64,000 nt of DNA, taken from CAYQJL01 sp964573295 (GTDB lineage: Bacteria > Eisenbacteria > RBG-16-71-46 > CAIMUX01 > WJJG01). The stretch covers positions 1 to 64,000 of the forward strand of contig CAZNJE010000002.1 of NCBI GenBank assembly GCA_964573295.1, read 5' to 3'. Positions 43,727 through 53,191 of this stretch are shown piece after piece. The notes below the pieces were generated by a model that saw only the letters and a list, made by a program, of their open reading frames with translations, had not been told where the DNA came from and searched no databases. How positions within the stretch are numbered: the first letter of the stretch is position 1; every line of letters starts with the position of its first letter. The translations under genes were made by a program, and so were the position numbers.

Positions 43727-44239
43727 CTACTTGTGGATTTGAGCGAGACTGAGTATGGCTTCATCCCACTCTCGTGATTCCTTCTTCGAGGAGGTCACGT
43801 TCAAGAGAATCCTCGGCTTGCTGGCGACTACACCGACTCCCAGGGTCACGCCCTCTTCCACGAGATGCGGCAGGCCGGTCAAGGAAAGGACATGGTTGGA
43901 TTGAGTGAACGCCAGCGCGTCGGACAAGCTCGCTTCGTCTCCGATGAACATGGCCGCCGGAACGGAGGAAGGCAGGGCATCGCCCTGCTCGACCGATGCA
44001 AGCGTGGCCCCGCCAATGCTGCGGCCTTCCAGCTTTTTCAGCTCCTCGGCCACCGCCGGCGCACCCAGAACATAGATCGTGATGTCTCCTCCCAAGGACT
44101 TGTCGAAAGCCATCGCTTTCGAAAGAAGGGCGGCTTGTAGATTGGGAGGCGCCTCGGTGACTTCCTGTGCCAGCGGATCACTGGGAACTACCAGCAGCGC
44201 AAGTACAGCACATAGCCCGATTGCAGCCTTCGTCGCCAT
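43727..44239 (-). CDS. YfiR-like (DUF4154) secreted protein
   Basis: 170 residues with a signal peptide (1-25) and the DUF4154 pattern: ITIYVLGAPAVAEELKKLEGR, a central strand AAMFIGDEASL, GLPHLVEEGVTLGVGVVASK and the end ILSLAQIHK. YfiR is a periplasmic regulator of the diguanylate cyclase YfiN in Pseudomonas. Here no cyclase is next to it; the downstream genes are a lipoprotein, a TonB receptor and an MCP-type receptor. It is the first gene of that series, with GGGGAGA 8 bp before the ATG. A YfiR-MCP pairing would be a different output for the same sensor module. Confidence 0.75.
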   Translation of the reverse strand: MATKAAIGLCAVLALLVVPSDPLAQEVTEAPPNLQAALLSKAMAFDKSLGGDITIYVLGAPAVAEELKKLEGRSIGGATLASVEQGDALPSSVPAAMFIGDEASLSDALAFTQSNHVLSLTGLPHLVEEGVTLGVGVVASKPRILLNVTSSKKESREWDEAILSLAQIHK

Positions 44240-44668
44240 GCTATGTCTCCCCTCGTAGTGCGTTCGGCACGAGATTGGTTCCTTCTACACGTGCACCGGT
44301 TTCGAGGCTCACCTTCCCGGCCATCCAAGGAAGCCGTTGGGACAACGGGGTATCGACCCGGCTGGCGCAAGATGCCTGTGATGGTGATCTTCTGAGTTCT
44401 CGGCCTTCTGCCACCGTCGTCGTACAACCTCTCGCTGCCGGACTCGCTCTCGTTTGCGGTCGGGGGACGCGTTCGTCCACTACATGTGCTTGATCGGCGA
44501 AACCGGCGCACTACTTATGTTAGGAACATGTTAGCATCGTGTGTGCGTCTTGCTGCTCCGTACTGATCGTGGAGGCCGCGCGAGGACCCACACTGAGATC
44601 CGCGCACCCGCGGTCGGCGAGCAGCAAACACACAGTAAACACACGGCAAACAGATCCCAATGCAGAAA
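44240..44668. other. Gap between convergent... sensory operon and M14 gene: upstream region of the YfiR-like gene
   Basis: About 430 bp between the YfiR-like start and the M14 terminator, both on the minus strand. No coding frame looks real. It contains the operator-like sequence at 44517-44534 and should hold the promoter of the sensory operon. Confidence 0.45.
44517..44534 (-). promoter_or_regulatory. Operator-like sequence with alternating half-sites
   Basis: atgttaggaacatgttag contains an inverted repeat (atgtt-3-aacat, 44517-44529) and a direct repeat of atgttag at 11-bp period. It lies about 280 bp upstream of the YfiR-like operon. Confidence 0.35.
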
Positions 44669-44710
44669 CCCCCTCCACGACTCGCTCACAAGCCGTGGAG
44701 GGGGCCGAAC
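44669..44710 (-). terminator. Rho-independent terminator of the M14 gene
   Basis: Perfect 11-bp stem (44669-44679 with 44694-44704) with a 14-base loop. Read on the minus strand it is followed by tttctgc and lies about 20 bp after the stop of the gene at 44727. Confidence 0.8.
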
Positions 44711-44726
44711 TCCAGTCGAGATGCCG

Positions 44727-47477
44727 CTAGCGTACGATCAGGAATCGTCCCTCCTGCTCCCCACCGCGGCCCGCGACCCGGTAAAGATACATCCCCGCGG
44801 TCACCGGCTGGCCGTGCTCGTCGCGGCCGTCCCAGTGAAGGCCCCCGACGCCCGCGGGCAACAGGCTCTCGAGGCCGCGTACCTGGCGTCCCTGGAGATC
44901 GAAGATGCTCGCCCGCACCAGGCCCCCCTGGCCGAGCTCGAAGCGTAGCGTGGTCGTGCCGGGACCCGGGTTGGGCGCGGCGCCCAGCAGGCGAAGCCCG
45001 CTCGCCAGACGGTTCTCCGCGATGCCCTGGCTGCCCTCGACGGCAAAGCTCGCCGCCGGCATGCACAGGCCCGCTTCTTCGCCGTCATCGGCGTAGGCGC
45101 GCCAGAAGTAGGTGCCGTCGGCCAGCGGCGCCGATACGGTCCAAGCTGTCTCAGATGCGCCTTCGGGCACACCGGCCGTACTCGTGACCAGGTCGGTCAA
45201 CAACGCGTCCGCGTAGATCTGGAACCCGTAGGTCAACTCGTCGCCGGGATCTGGATCGACGGCGTTGCTCACCACGAGCGTCGGCACGGACGTGTGGACG
45301 GTCTCGCCCTCACCGGGGCTCACGAGCGCCGGCGCACCCGGCGCCTGGTTTCCCGAAAGCAGGCTGGAGATGACGACGTCGTCGATATACCAACCCTCGC
45401 CGCCGGTGTTGCCGTCGGAGCCGAAGCGGAAACGGAACTGCGCCACTCCTTCCACCCCATCGAGGGTCACCGTGCCGGCGGTCCAGTCGAAGGAACCCGA
45501 GTAAACCGGCGTGTCCTCGGCAAACGGGCCCGGCTGGCTGGAGGCGCGGATCGTGTGCGTGTAGCCCTCATCGGGCAGGACCTGCCCCCACGGCGTTCCG
45601 TTGACGGTCATCTCCACGATCCCGCCGTCATAGGCCCGGCCGGTCCAATAACTGCTATCCTCGGCATCCATCCAGTGCCAGAAGGCGAGCTGCGTCAGGC
45701 CACCGATGGTGACCTCGGGGGTCTCGAGCACGCCGTCGGCCAGGCCCGTGTAGTCACCTGAGCCCGTGCTGCCGAACTTCCAGCTCGTGGCGCCTCCGGC
45801 GGTGTGGTTGCGGGTACCGCTCATGTGCCACTCGTCGTTGTAGCCGCTGCTCTCCACGTGATGGGTCCAGTCGCCTTGGCCGGACTCGATGTCGTCGGCG
45901 AAGACGACCGGCAGGTCACCGACCATGTACTCATGCTCGAAGGTGACCTCGAACCCATCGGCGGTCACCACGAAGCACAAGGGCATCCGATGCCCGGCCG
46001 GACAATCGGCGGCCACGGTGAAGCTGAGCGGGTTGCCGGCGTTGTCGCCCTCGCCGCGGGCCGGAATCCCGCCCAGCGACGCCTGGGCGGCACCCAGCTG
46101 CACGTAGGGATCATCGGTTACCAGGGTGACGACCGCGTTGGCGGCCGCCTCGGCAATCGCATCGTTGCGCAGCGTGAGCACCAGCTCGCAGGTCTCGCCC
46201 GGATCGGGCTTCCCGTCCATGTTGCCGCCGCTCAGGGCCAGATCCAGCAGCGTGAGGTAGATGCCCGCGGTCTTCATCAAGTAGATGTTCTTCGGAATGT
46301 TCTCGGCCACCAGGCCGGGGATCTCCGAGTCGGCCGGCCAGAAGCCCGAACCGTCGACCTCGGTACAGAAGCTGTAGATCTTCGGCTTGCTCGTCTGCTC
46401 ACCGTAGGCCCAGTCGGTCGTCGTACCCGAGCAGCTGTAGCCGATCGTCTCCCCCGCCTGGCCGATCGCATAGCCCGCTGAGCCGTTCATCGCCTGAGCA
46501 ACCTCGCGGAAGAGGGCGTCATCCTCCGTGTGGGAAGTCGTCCACGACCAGGGAATGAGAATGGCGCCGTAGACGCTGTGGTAAGAATCGTGCGAGACAA
46601 ACTCGTGGGCATTGATGAAGTTGACCATTGCCTGCACGCACGGCTCCGATGCCGGCTCCGGACCCAGGTAGACGTCGCTGCAGGGATCATAGCTGATACC
46701 GCCATGGTCCCACATGTACGGATAGTTGCGGTTCGGGTCCACGCCGTAGCAGCTGCTGCCGGCGTTGTCTCGCCGGTTCTTGCGCCACATGCCCCCGCCG
46801 CCCGGGTAGGTTTGCTCGTTGTACAGATACCCGTCAGGATTGACCACCGGGACGAAGTAGGTTTGCCGGTTGTCGACCAGGTAGGTGATCTCCGGATCGG
46901 TGCCGTAATTTTCGCAGAGGGAACGGATGGTCTCGATCAAGACGTTCACCGTGATCGGCTCGCGCGCGTGGTGGAGTGCGTCGAAGAGCACCTCGGGCTC
47001 GTCGGGCTCGTCGACCTCGACATTGTCCGACAGCTTCACGGCCCAGATGTGATTGCCTTCGTGCGTGGTCCCCAGCGAGAACTTCTCGCTCAGAATTTCG
47101 GGATAGAGCGAGCTGAACTCATCGAGATAACCCACCATCTCAGTGTAGGTGTAGAAGTCGCCGAAATTGCGCTCCGAAGTACGTTGCGAGGCGTAATGCT
47201 CTTCCATGTCCGGGATCTGGATCTCGACGACGAAGCCGAGCCGCTCCAGCCGGCGGATCTGATCGTCGTGGCTCACCAGGATCAGCTCCTCCCCTGGCAC
47301 GAACTCCATGATGTCGAGATCGGGAACCTCGCGCGCCAGATTCTGCAGATCCGCCGCATCGACCCACTGCAGCCGCACCTGCACTTTGGGGTGAGAACCG
47401 GTGTAGGCATCCGCAACGCCGCAGGCGCTGACGCAGATGCCCAAGAGAATCATGAACAGGACCAGCCGTGGGTGCAT
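44727..47477 (-). CDS. Secreted M14 zinc carboxypeptidase with sorting tail
   Basis: 916 residues. Signal peptide 1-24, propeptide-like region to about 100, then a peptidase domain with zinc ligands His170 and Glu173 (HHAREP), His300 (DSYHS) and catalytic Glu373 (FCTEVDG); it should remove C-terminal residues from peptides outside the cell. A CARDB-like domain, a MAM/immune-inhibitor-A-like domain (about 530-710), an FN3-like domain and a FlgD-like sorting tail (APNPGPGTTTLRFEL, GMYLYRVAGRGG) follow. GGAGGAGG precedes the ATG. The tail implies export past the outer membrane by the same route as the other tailed proteins here. A strong terminator follows. Confidence 0.93.
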   Translation of the reverse strand: MHPRLVLFMILLGICVSACGVADAYTGSHPKVQVRLQWVDAADLQNLAREVPDLDIMEFVPGEELILVSHDDQIRRLERLGFVVEIQIPDMEEHYASQRTSERNFGDFYTYTEMVGYLDEFSSLYPEILSEKFSLGTTHEGNHIWAVKLSDNVEVDEPDEPEVLFDALHHAREPITVNVLIETIRSLCENYGTDPEITYLVDNRQTYFVPVVNPDGYLYNEQTYPGGGGMWRKNRRDNAGSSCYGVDPNRNYPYMWDHGGISYDPCSDVYLGPEPASEPCVQAMVNFINAHEFVSHDSYHSVYGAILIPWSWTTSHTEDDALFREVAQAMNGSAGYAIGQAGETIGYSCSGTTTDWAYGEQTSKPKIYSFCTEVDGSGFWPADSEIPGLVAENIPKNIYLMKTAGIYLTLLDLALSGGNMDGKPDPGETCELVLTLRNDAIAEAAANAVVTLVTDDPYVQLGAAQASLGGIPARGEGDNAGNPLSFTVAADCPAGHRMPLCFVVTADGFEVTFEHEYMVGDLPVVFADDIESGQGDWTHHVESSGYNDEWHMSGTRNHTAGGATSWKFGSTGSGDYTGLADGVLETPEVTIGGLTQLAFWHWMDAEDSSYWTGRAYDGGIVEMTVNGTPWGQVLPDEGYTHTIRASSQPGPFAEDTPVYSGSFDWTAGTVTLDGVEGVAQFRFRFGSDGNTGGEGWYIDDVVISSLLSGNQAPGAPALVSPGEGETVHTSVPTLVVSNAVDPDPGDELTYGFQIYADALLTDLVTSTAGVPEGASETAWTVSAPLADGTYFWRAYADDGEEAGLCMPAASFAVEGSQGIAENRLASGLRLLGAAPNPGPGTTTLRFELGQGGLVRASIFDLQGRQVRGLESLLPAGVGGLHWDGRDEHGQPVTAGMYLYRVAGRGGEQEGRFLIVR

Positions 47478-47814
47478 TGTGTGCCTCCTCCTGGTAGGGT
47501 GCCGACCATGCCACTCCGTGGATTGTGGGGCGGTCCACGAATCAGGCGATGGGCTGGCCGCGGAACAGGCCCCAGACGGGCGACTATACGAGCGTATTCT
47601 ACCATGAATTCCCTGGATCTGCCTGCCCGATTGACCTTTGACGCGTCTGCCCCTCGGCCCGTTCGCCCATGGCCCGATTGTCCCTTTGAGCTGATTGACC
47701 CTCGTCGGGTCGTCCCGTACATTTCACCGGCACCCGCCGTCGCCGAAGCTGGCCGCTGCGGGAATGCGGAGTGGGATATCGCGATCAGAAACCAGCCAGG
47801 GAGGGGGCTGCGAC
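47478..47814. other. Gap between divergent M14 and fabG-like genes
   Basis: About 340 bp holding both promoters. AT-rich ctatacgagcgtattctacc lies near 47584-47603. No gene seen; the fabG frame is open upstream of 47815 but without ribosome site. Confidence 0.45.
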
Positions 47815-48579
47815 ATGGCAGAAGAGGCGCGGACTCAAGATCTTGCGGAGCAGGTGGCCATCGTCACCGGGTCGGCGCGGGGCATCGGCAAGTCGATCGC
47901 CTTGGCGCTCGCCCGCCGGGGGGCCGACGTGGTCATCACTGACATCGACGCAGAGGCCGCCCACGCCACCAGCCAGGAGATCACGGCGCTGGGCCGCCGG
48001 TCGCTGGCCATCCGTTGTAACGTTGCCAAGAAGCTCGACGTCGAGGCTCTGGTCAAGACCACGATCGATGAACTCGGCCGGCTCGACATCTACGTCAACA
48101 ACGCCGGTATCACCCGCGATGGACTCATGATCCGCATGAGCGAGGAACAATGGGATCTGGTGCTGGACATCAACCTCAAGGGCACCTTCTTCGGATGCCA
48201 GGTGGCCGGCAAGGCCATGATGAAGGCCCGCCGCGGGCGCATCGTCAATCTGGCCTCGATCATGGGCCTGGTGGGCAACGTCGGTCAGGCCAACTACGCG
48301 GCCTCGAAGGGTGGCGTGATCGCTCTCACCCGCTCGGCCGCGAAGGAGATGGCCGCTCGCAACATCAACGTCAACGCCATCGCGCCCGGCTTGATCGAGA
48401 CCGAGATGACCCGCGAGTTGCCGGAGAAGAGCAGGCAGCAGTTCCTGGAGACGGTGCCCCTCAAGCGGGTGGGCCGGCCCGAGGACGTCGCCAATCTGGT
48501 ATGCTTCCTCTGCTCGCAGGAGTCGAGCTACATCACCGGCCAGGTCATCGTGATCGACGGTGGGCTGACCATCAGCTAG
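47815..48579 (+). CDS. fabG: 3-oxoacyl-[ACP] reductase-type short-chain dehydrogenase
   Basis: 254 residues from the ATG at 47815, which has GGGAGGGGG upstream; the frame is open to 47695 without support. Classical SDR: TGSARGIGKS cofactor loop, D after strand 2 region, NNAG, catalytic Ser in NLASIMG, Tyr and Lys in NYAASKGG, and the FabG-type end (YITGQVIVIDGG). It reduces 3-oxoacyl thioesters with NADPH in fatty-acid elongation, though FabG-like paralogues act elsewhere. No other fatty-acid genes are close, so the precise substrate is open. Confidence 0.85.
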   Translation: MAEEARTQDLAEQVAIVTGSARGIGKSIALALARRGADVVITDIDAEAAHATSQEITALGRRSLAIRCNVAKKLDVEALVKTTIDELGRLDIYVNNAGITRDGLMIRMSEEQWDLVLDINLKGTFFGCQVAGKAMMKARRGRIVNLASIMGLVGNVGQANYAASKGGVIALTRSAAKEMAARNINVNAIAPGLIETEMTRELPEKSRQQFLETVPLKRVGRPEDVANLVCFLCSQESSYITGQVIVIDGGLTIS

Positions 48580-48642
48580 CTGACTGCCCCGGGGAGATGG
48601 GCAGACCCCCGGGCGAAGCGCCCCGCATGCCGCAACTCTCAA

Positions 48643-50097
48643 GTGGGAGTGCGGTCCGTGGCAGGGGTGCAGTCCACGCAACAGGCAGAGGAGTCGGGAT
48701 TGGCCGAAAACCACCAGCGCACCGGACACGAGCATCCGGACTCGCCGGATCCGGATGCCCCGGGCCTCTTTGATCCGGATCGGCAGCCGCGGGGCAATGA
48801 AGGGCCGGACCGCCAACTGCTGAACCTGGACACCGTCTTCGAAGATGACGAGTTCTGCCGCGCCGAAAGCCGCATTCGCAGCTCGAAGCGCATGCTGGTC
48901 GAGCTTCTGGAGGAACTCGTCGCCATCCGATCGGCGAACCCCCCGGGCGAGAACTACCTGGAGTGCGCCCTGCTCCTCAGCGAACGCTTGCGCGACATGG
49001 GTTTCCAGCCCCGCCTGATCGAGGTCCCACTGCACGAACTGCGCCGGATCGGACTGCCCACGAACCGCCCGCGCCCCTCGGTACTCACCAGCTTCGGCGA
49101 CGAATCCCCCGAGGCCCCGACGCTGCACTTCCACGCTCATTACGACGTCGTGCCCGCCGACGGCGATACGCTGTTCGGCTTGCGAGTGGAGGGCGACGAT
49201 GCACTGGGCCGCGGGACGGCCGACATGAAGGGCGGTATCGTCTCGCTCTTCTTGGCCCTCTCGGCGTTGAAGCTCCTGCGTCCCCGGCTGCGCGGGCGCG
49301 TCTTGCTTTCCCTGGTTCCCGACGAGGAGACCGGCGGTGCAGCGGGTACCGAATACCTTTTCCGGGCCGGGGTCCTGCCTCGTGGCTCCCTGGGTATGTT
49401 GACTCCGGAACCGACGAGCGGCCGTATCTGGCACGGCAACCGCGGCGCGATCTCACAGCTCCTCACGGTGAGCGGCGAGATGGCCCATGTCGCCGTGCAG
49501 CACCAGGGCCGCAACGCCTTCGAGGGCATGCTCGAGTTGGGTCAGATGCTCACGGATTTGAAGCAGACCGTCGAGTCTCGCCGCGTCGACGGTCCGGACC
49601 TGGGGATCGAGGGGCCGCCCTCGGTTCTTCTCCTGGGCGGCGTGACGCGTGGGGGCACCAATTTCAATGTGGTGCCCGAGATGGTGAGTTTCTCGGTGGA
49701 CCGCCGTTTCCACCCGGGGGAGAACCAGCAAGAAGTTGCCCGGGAACTCGATCGCCTCTACCGGCGCTTCCGCCGCTCCGGCTGGGACCTGGACGTCCGC
49801 TTACTGCAGAAGGGCGCCGCCTCCTTCACCCCCAGCGACACCCCCCTGGCCGCGAGCCTCGGCCACATGGTACGTGCAGTCACCGGCGAGAGTCCGGGGT
49901 TCGGTTTGTGCCCGGGCATTCTCGAGACGCGATTCTTCCTTGAGAACGACACCCCGGCTCTGGCCTACGGACCCGGCGAGCTGGCTGTGAGCCACACCCA
50001 ACACGAACGGGTGAACCTCACGCGCATCATGGATGTGGCCTGCATCTACGCTCGGATGGCCTGGGCGCTGCTGGGCGACCACCCTCCGCGGGGCTAG
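48643..50097 (+). CDS. M20 family metallopeptidase (ArgE/DapE/ACY1-like)
   Basis: Metal-binding set: His and Asp in FHAHYDVVPADG, Asp in GRGTADMKGG, Glu pair in PDEETGG, and a late His (SHTQHERV), with the M20 dimerisation domain between. It hydrolyses an amide of an N-acyl amino acid or small peptide in the cytoplasm. The conserved region begins at about residue 84 (MLVELLEELVAIRSANPPGEN-like); the first 80 residues are polar and Pro/Asp-rich with no signal peptide. The start is uncertain: GTG at 48643 gives the longest form and several GTGs follow. A 26-bp repeat starts in its stop codon. Confidence 0.85.
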   Translation: MGVRSVAGVQSTQQAEESGLAENHQRTGHEHPDSPDPDAPGLFDPDRQPRGNEGPDRQLLNLDTVFEDDEFCRAESRIRSSKRMLVELLEELVAIRSANPPGENYLECALLLSERLRDMGFQPRLIEVPLHELRRIGLPTNRPRPSVLTSFGDESPEAPTLHFHAHYDVVPADGDTLFGLRVEGDDALGRGTADMKGGIVSLFLALSALKLLRPRLRGRVLLSLVPDEETGGAAGTEYLFRAGVLPRGSLGMLTPEPTSGRIWHGNRGAISQLLTVSGEMAHVAVQHQGRNAFEGMLELGQMLTDLKQTVESRRVDGPDLGIEGPPSVLLLGGVTRGGTNFNVVPEMVSFSVDRRFHPGENQQEVARELDRLYRRFRRSGWDLDVRLLQKGAASFTPSDTPLAASLGHMVRAVTGESPGFGLCPGILETRFFLENDTPALAYGPGELAVSHTQHERVNLTRIMDVACIYARMAWALLGDHPPRG

Positions 50098-50159
50098 GCC
50101 GCAACCACTCGCCACAGGCTCAGGCCGCAACCACTCGCCACAGACTCAGGCCGCGATCC
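50096..50159. repeat. 26-bp tandem repeat starting in the M20 stop codon
   Basis: Units 50096-50121 and 50122-50147 differ at one base and a partial third follows. The first unit begins with the ag of the TAG stop (50095-50097). The array fills most of the gap to the convergent M14 gene. Confidence 0.92.
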
Positions 50160-50176
50160 TACGCCGCGGGCCCAGC

Positions 50177-52846
50177 CTACTCCACCACCACGATCCGGCG
50201 GGTCATCTCTTGCCCCGAGGCCTGCGCACGGATGAAATAGATACCCGTCGGCACCGCATGACCCCGCTGGTCGCGTCCATCCCAATTGATGGCCGTCTCG
50301 CCCCCGTCGAGCACGCCCAGCAGAAGGGTCCGCACGCGCCGGCCGGCGGCATCGAATAGCTCGACCCGCGCCTCGTTCGCCGAAGGCATGCGCAGCCGCA
50401 GCGTGGTTTCCCCCGAAGTCAGCGAGGGTTCGGGCCGGCTCAGGTGCAAGCGTCCTCCCGCCAGAACATCCGGCACGCCCTGCGAGCTGCTCAGAAGATA
50501 CTCCACGGTGTTCTCGAGAAGCTGGCCGGCCAGGGCGCCATCGGTGAGCGCATCGTAGTCGATGGCCAGGAACACGATCTGCCCCTCGCCGCGACCGGGC
50601 ATGTCATAGACCAGGATGCCGGCACCATCCGGATAGCTGCTCGTGCCGTAGACCACCGTGGCGTCGGCCAGTGGCGAGGCCGCGTCCTGATCGCCGAAGT
50701 AGTCGTAGGTCACATCCAGCGTCGACGGCAGCGCGTTTGGCAAGGTGGCCAGCGGATGGTCGCTCTGGCTCGTCCGCAGCACGAGGTCTCCGGCGTTGTC
50801 GGTGTGGTAGTCGGATAGATGCAGCACCTCGCTCGCGATCTCGGGGTAACCCGGACTCGAGAGCGCATCGTAGGCCACCTCGCCGCCCTCGACGACCAGC
50901 TTGCCGCCGCCGGCCACGTAGCTGAGCATGGCTTCCCGGCGTCCTTCCATCCGCAAGGGGTTCTTGTACGAGCCTGCGCTCCAGAACACGAGGTCGTAGC
51001 CGCCCCAGGTAGCCGGCTGAGTCGTGACGATCGTCTCGCGCGTCGCGCGGTAACCGAGCGCGGTTAGATCCTCGGTCACGATATTCGTGGGGTTCTCGTC
51101 GGAGACGACCAGAATCTCGGCCCTCGCGGGAGGCAGCGCGAAGTCGAGCGTCTGGTTGCCGCTCACCGTCTGGGTCTCGGTGACCGACACGTGACCGGGT
51201 GCGCTCGCCACGATCTCGTAGGTCCCCGCCGGTACTTCGGCGGTGTACTGGGCCGTGGTCTCATCGGCTTCCACCTGAAGGAACAGCTCCCCGGTGTCAC
51301 TCCGGTAGACCGCCACCATGGCACCGGTGAGCGGCTGACCCGTCCCGGCCTGGTTCACGACGCCCGAGACATCGTACCAGGAACCGGCACGCTGAAGATG
51401 CACATCGTGGACCGTCGAGACGCCCTCGCTCACGGCGAGCGGCGACGAGGTGTAGGGCTGGTAGCCGTAGGACTCGATCTCCAGCGTGTAGGTGCCCGGC
51501 TCGAGCATGCGGTGGTAGAAGCCGCCGTGCGCATCGTTGTAGATTGCTTTGCCGATTTCGCCCACGTCGATCGTCGCTGGTACGGGGTTGCCGGTAGCAG
51601 CGTCGGTGATCACGCCCTCGATGCCGTTGCGCGCTTGGGCCAGCAGCCACAGCATGGCGTCGCGATTCTCGTCCCAGAAGCTGGGCAGCTGATAGGCCGG
51701 CGGCCACTTGACGTTGCTGAGCTCAATACAGAAATGGAGTTCGTTGCGCCAGTTGTACGCCCAATCCTGGAAGCCGCCGTGGATGACGTACCATTCCCAG
51801 CCGATCGTGACGCCCTGGTAGAATTGGCCGCTGTTCCACATCGGCGGGTTGCGATACGAGTAGCCCAGCGCCAGGTTGTGTATCTGGTCGTGGTCGGGCG
51901 TGTATTGCCCGTAGAAGCAGTCCCACGGATAGTTCACCACCAGCGCCCCGCCGTGGTAGTTGACGCCGATCGTGAAGTTGTAGTCGTACTGCCAGATCAT
52001 CATGTGCTGGACTTCGGTGGGCCGGCCCTCGGGGTCATCGTTGGGATCCTCGAGCGGGTCGGGGAAATTGCGGTTCAGGTCGTAACCGCTCGCGTTGTAG
52101 CGCGTGCCGGCGGCGTTGCCGTCCGGGTTGTGCAGGGGGCAGATCCAAATCTCGAGATCGTCGACCAGGGCGGTCAGGTCCGGGTCGATGCCGTAGTTCT
52201 CCACCAAGAGCCGGATCAAATAGACGCACATCTCCATGCCCACCACCTCATCACCATGGATCGTGGCGGTGTACTTGAAGGCCGGCTCGGGCTCATCCTC
52301 GGTCACGTTGTCCGAGAGCTTGAGCATCCACAGCTCCCGACCCTCCTCCGACTGCCCGATCGATGTGAGCATCGCGATATCGGGATGGTCGCTGGCGATC
52401 TGCTGCAATTCCGCCGTCAGGGACTCGTAGGTGTGATAGTCCTCACGCCCCGGGGCGCGCAGGCCGGCGTCGACATCAGCCTTGAACTGCAGGAAGGCCC
52501 TACGCGCCTGGTTCGGAATGGCCTGGATCCGGTAGCCCGCCGACTCGAGATCGGCGAAGGCGGCGTCATCGACGTAGGCCGTCACCCGCGCCCCGTCGAA
52601 CTGATCGATATCGATCTCCCCAGCCTCGAGGGCCGACAACTCGAAGGGCGTGGCCACCTCGATCTGGACCGGGAAACGTCCCGTAAAGGGACAGCGATCC
52701 GCCTCGGTCGGCAAAGAGCCCTCGGAGGGAACCGCCTCGGCCAGGGCGATCGTCACGGCTCCCCATCCCGTGAACAGAAGCAAGCAGGCCAGCGCGGTTG
52801 CGAGGTGCTGGATTGCGTTCGGGAGCCATCGGGCCATTCGGCGCAT
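50177..52846 (-). CDS. Secreted M14 zinc carboxypeptidase with regulatory-like domains and sorting tail
   Basis: 889 residues. Signal peptide to about 36; peptidase domain with zinc ligands His197 and Glu200 (IHGDEVVG), His298 (VNYHGG) and catalytic Glu375 (CIELSNVKWP). Then two carboxypeptidase-regulatory-like beta domains (about 408-580), a ~170-residue GATase/ThuA-like domain (EILVVSDENPT, GGKLVVEGGEVAY) and a FlgD-like sorting tail (GIYFIRAQASG). AGGAGG lies 8 bp before the ATG. It resembles the M14 enzyme at 44727-47477 in role but has a different substrate loop (HGDE versus HARE) and different accessory domains, so the two probably act on different peptides. Confidence 0.93.
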   Translation of the reverse strand: MRRMARWLPNAIQHLATALACLLLFTGWGAVTIALAEAVPSEGSLPTEADRCPFTGRFPVQIEVATPFELSALEAGEIDIDQFDGARVTAYVDDAAFADLESAGYRIQAIPNQARRAFLQFKADVDAGLRAPGREDYHTYESLTAELQQIASDHPDIAMLTSIGQSEEGRELWMLKLSDNVTEDEPEPAFKYTATIHGDEVVGMEMCVYLIRLLVENYGIDPDLTALVDDLEIWICPLHNPDGNAAGTRYNASGYDLNRNFPDPLEDPNDDPEGRPTEVQHMMIWQYDYNFTIGVNYHGGALVVNYPWDCFYGQYTPDHDQIHNLALGYSYRNPPMWNSGQFYQGVTIGWEWYVIHGGFQDWAYNWRNELHFCIELSNVKWPPAYQLPSFWDENRDAMLWLLAQARNGIEGVITDAATGNPVPATIDVGEIGKAIYNDAHGGFYHRMLEPGTYTLEIESYGYQPYTSSPLAVSEGVSTVHDVHLQRAGSWYDVSGVVNQAGTGQPLTGAMVAVYRSDTGELFLQVEADETTAQYTAEVPAGTYEIVASAPGHVSVTETQTVSGNQTLDFALPPARAEILVVSDENPTNIVTEDLTALGYRATRETIVTTQPATWGGYDLVFWSAGSYKNPLRMEGRREAMLSYVAGGGKLVVEGGEVAYDALSSPGYPEIASEVLHLSDYHTDNAGDLVLRTSQSDHPLATLPNALPSTLDVTYDYFGDQDAASPLADATVVYGTSSYPDGAGILVYDMPGRGEGQIVFLAIDYDALTDGALAGQLLENTVEYLLSSSQGVPDVLAGGRLHLSRPEPSLTSGETTLRLRMPSANEARVELFDAAGRRVRTLLLGVLDGGETAINWDGRDQRGHAVPTGIYFIRAQASGQEMTRRIVVVE

Positions 52847-53191
52847 GTCAATTCCTCCTGATCTCCTCCCGCTGCGAGCGGGGTCCCGTGGGCTGCTGCG
52901 GCGGTCCTTCTTCGTCTCGAGCGGCCGGAGAGGCCGAAACCGGTTCAGGCAGACAGAACCGTTTACAATTGTATCATCTCTGAGCCCCTGATTTCATGGG
53001 GTTCGCTGCGCAACCCTCCATAACTAAAGGAGCCCAGCACTAAAGGAGTCAAGCAACTGGCCGATCTCCCAAGCGTGGCGATGCCTCGATGTGGCCGTGG
53101 CCCGCCTTCAGCATGATGGATGCTGCATAGATGCTCTTTACTGATTGGTGTCCACGGATCGGTGCCCACGGAGACTGGAAGGGGGCCCTGC
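52847..53191. other. Gap between divergent M14 and GAF genes
   Basis: About 345 bp with both promoters. It holds the perfect 10-bp palindrome tacaattgta at 52964-52973 next to tatcat, and two copies of actaaaggag near 53025-53050. No coding frame looks real. Confidence 0.5.

Noticed and set aside
51191..52861. Long plus-strand frame (556 codons) opposite the M14 gene
   Set aside because: The minus strand encodes a clear M14 peptidase with all catalytic residues; the plus frame shows only His/Arg/Val-rich shadow sequence.
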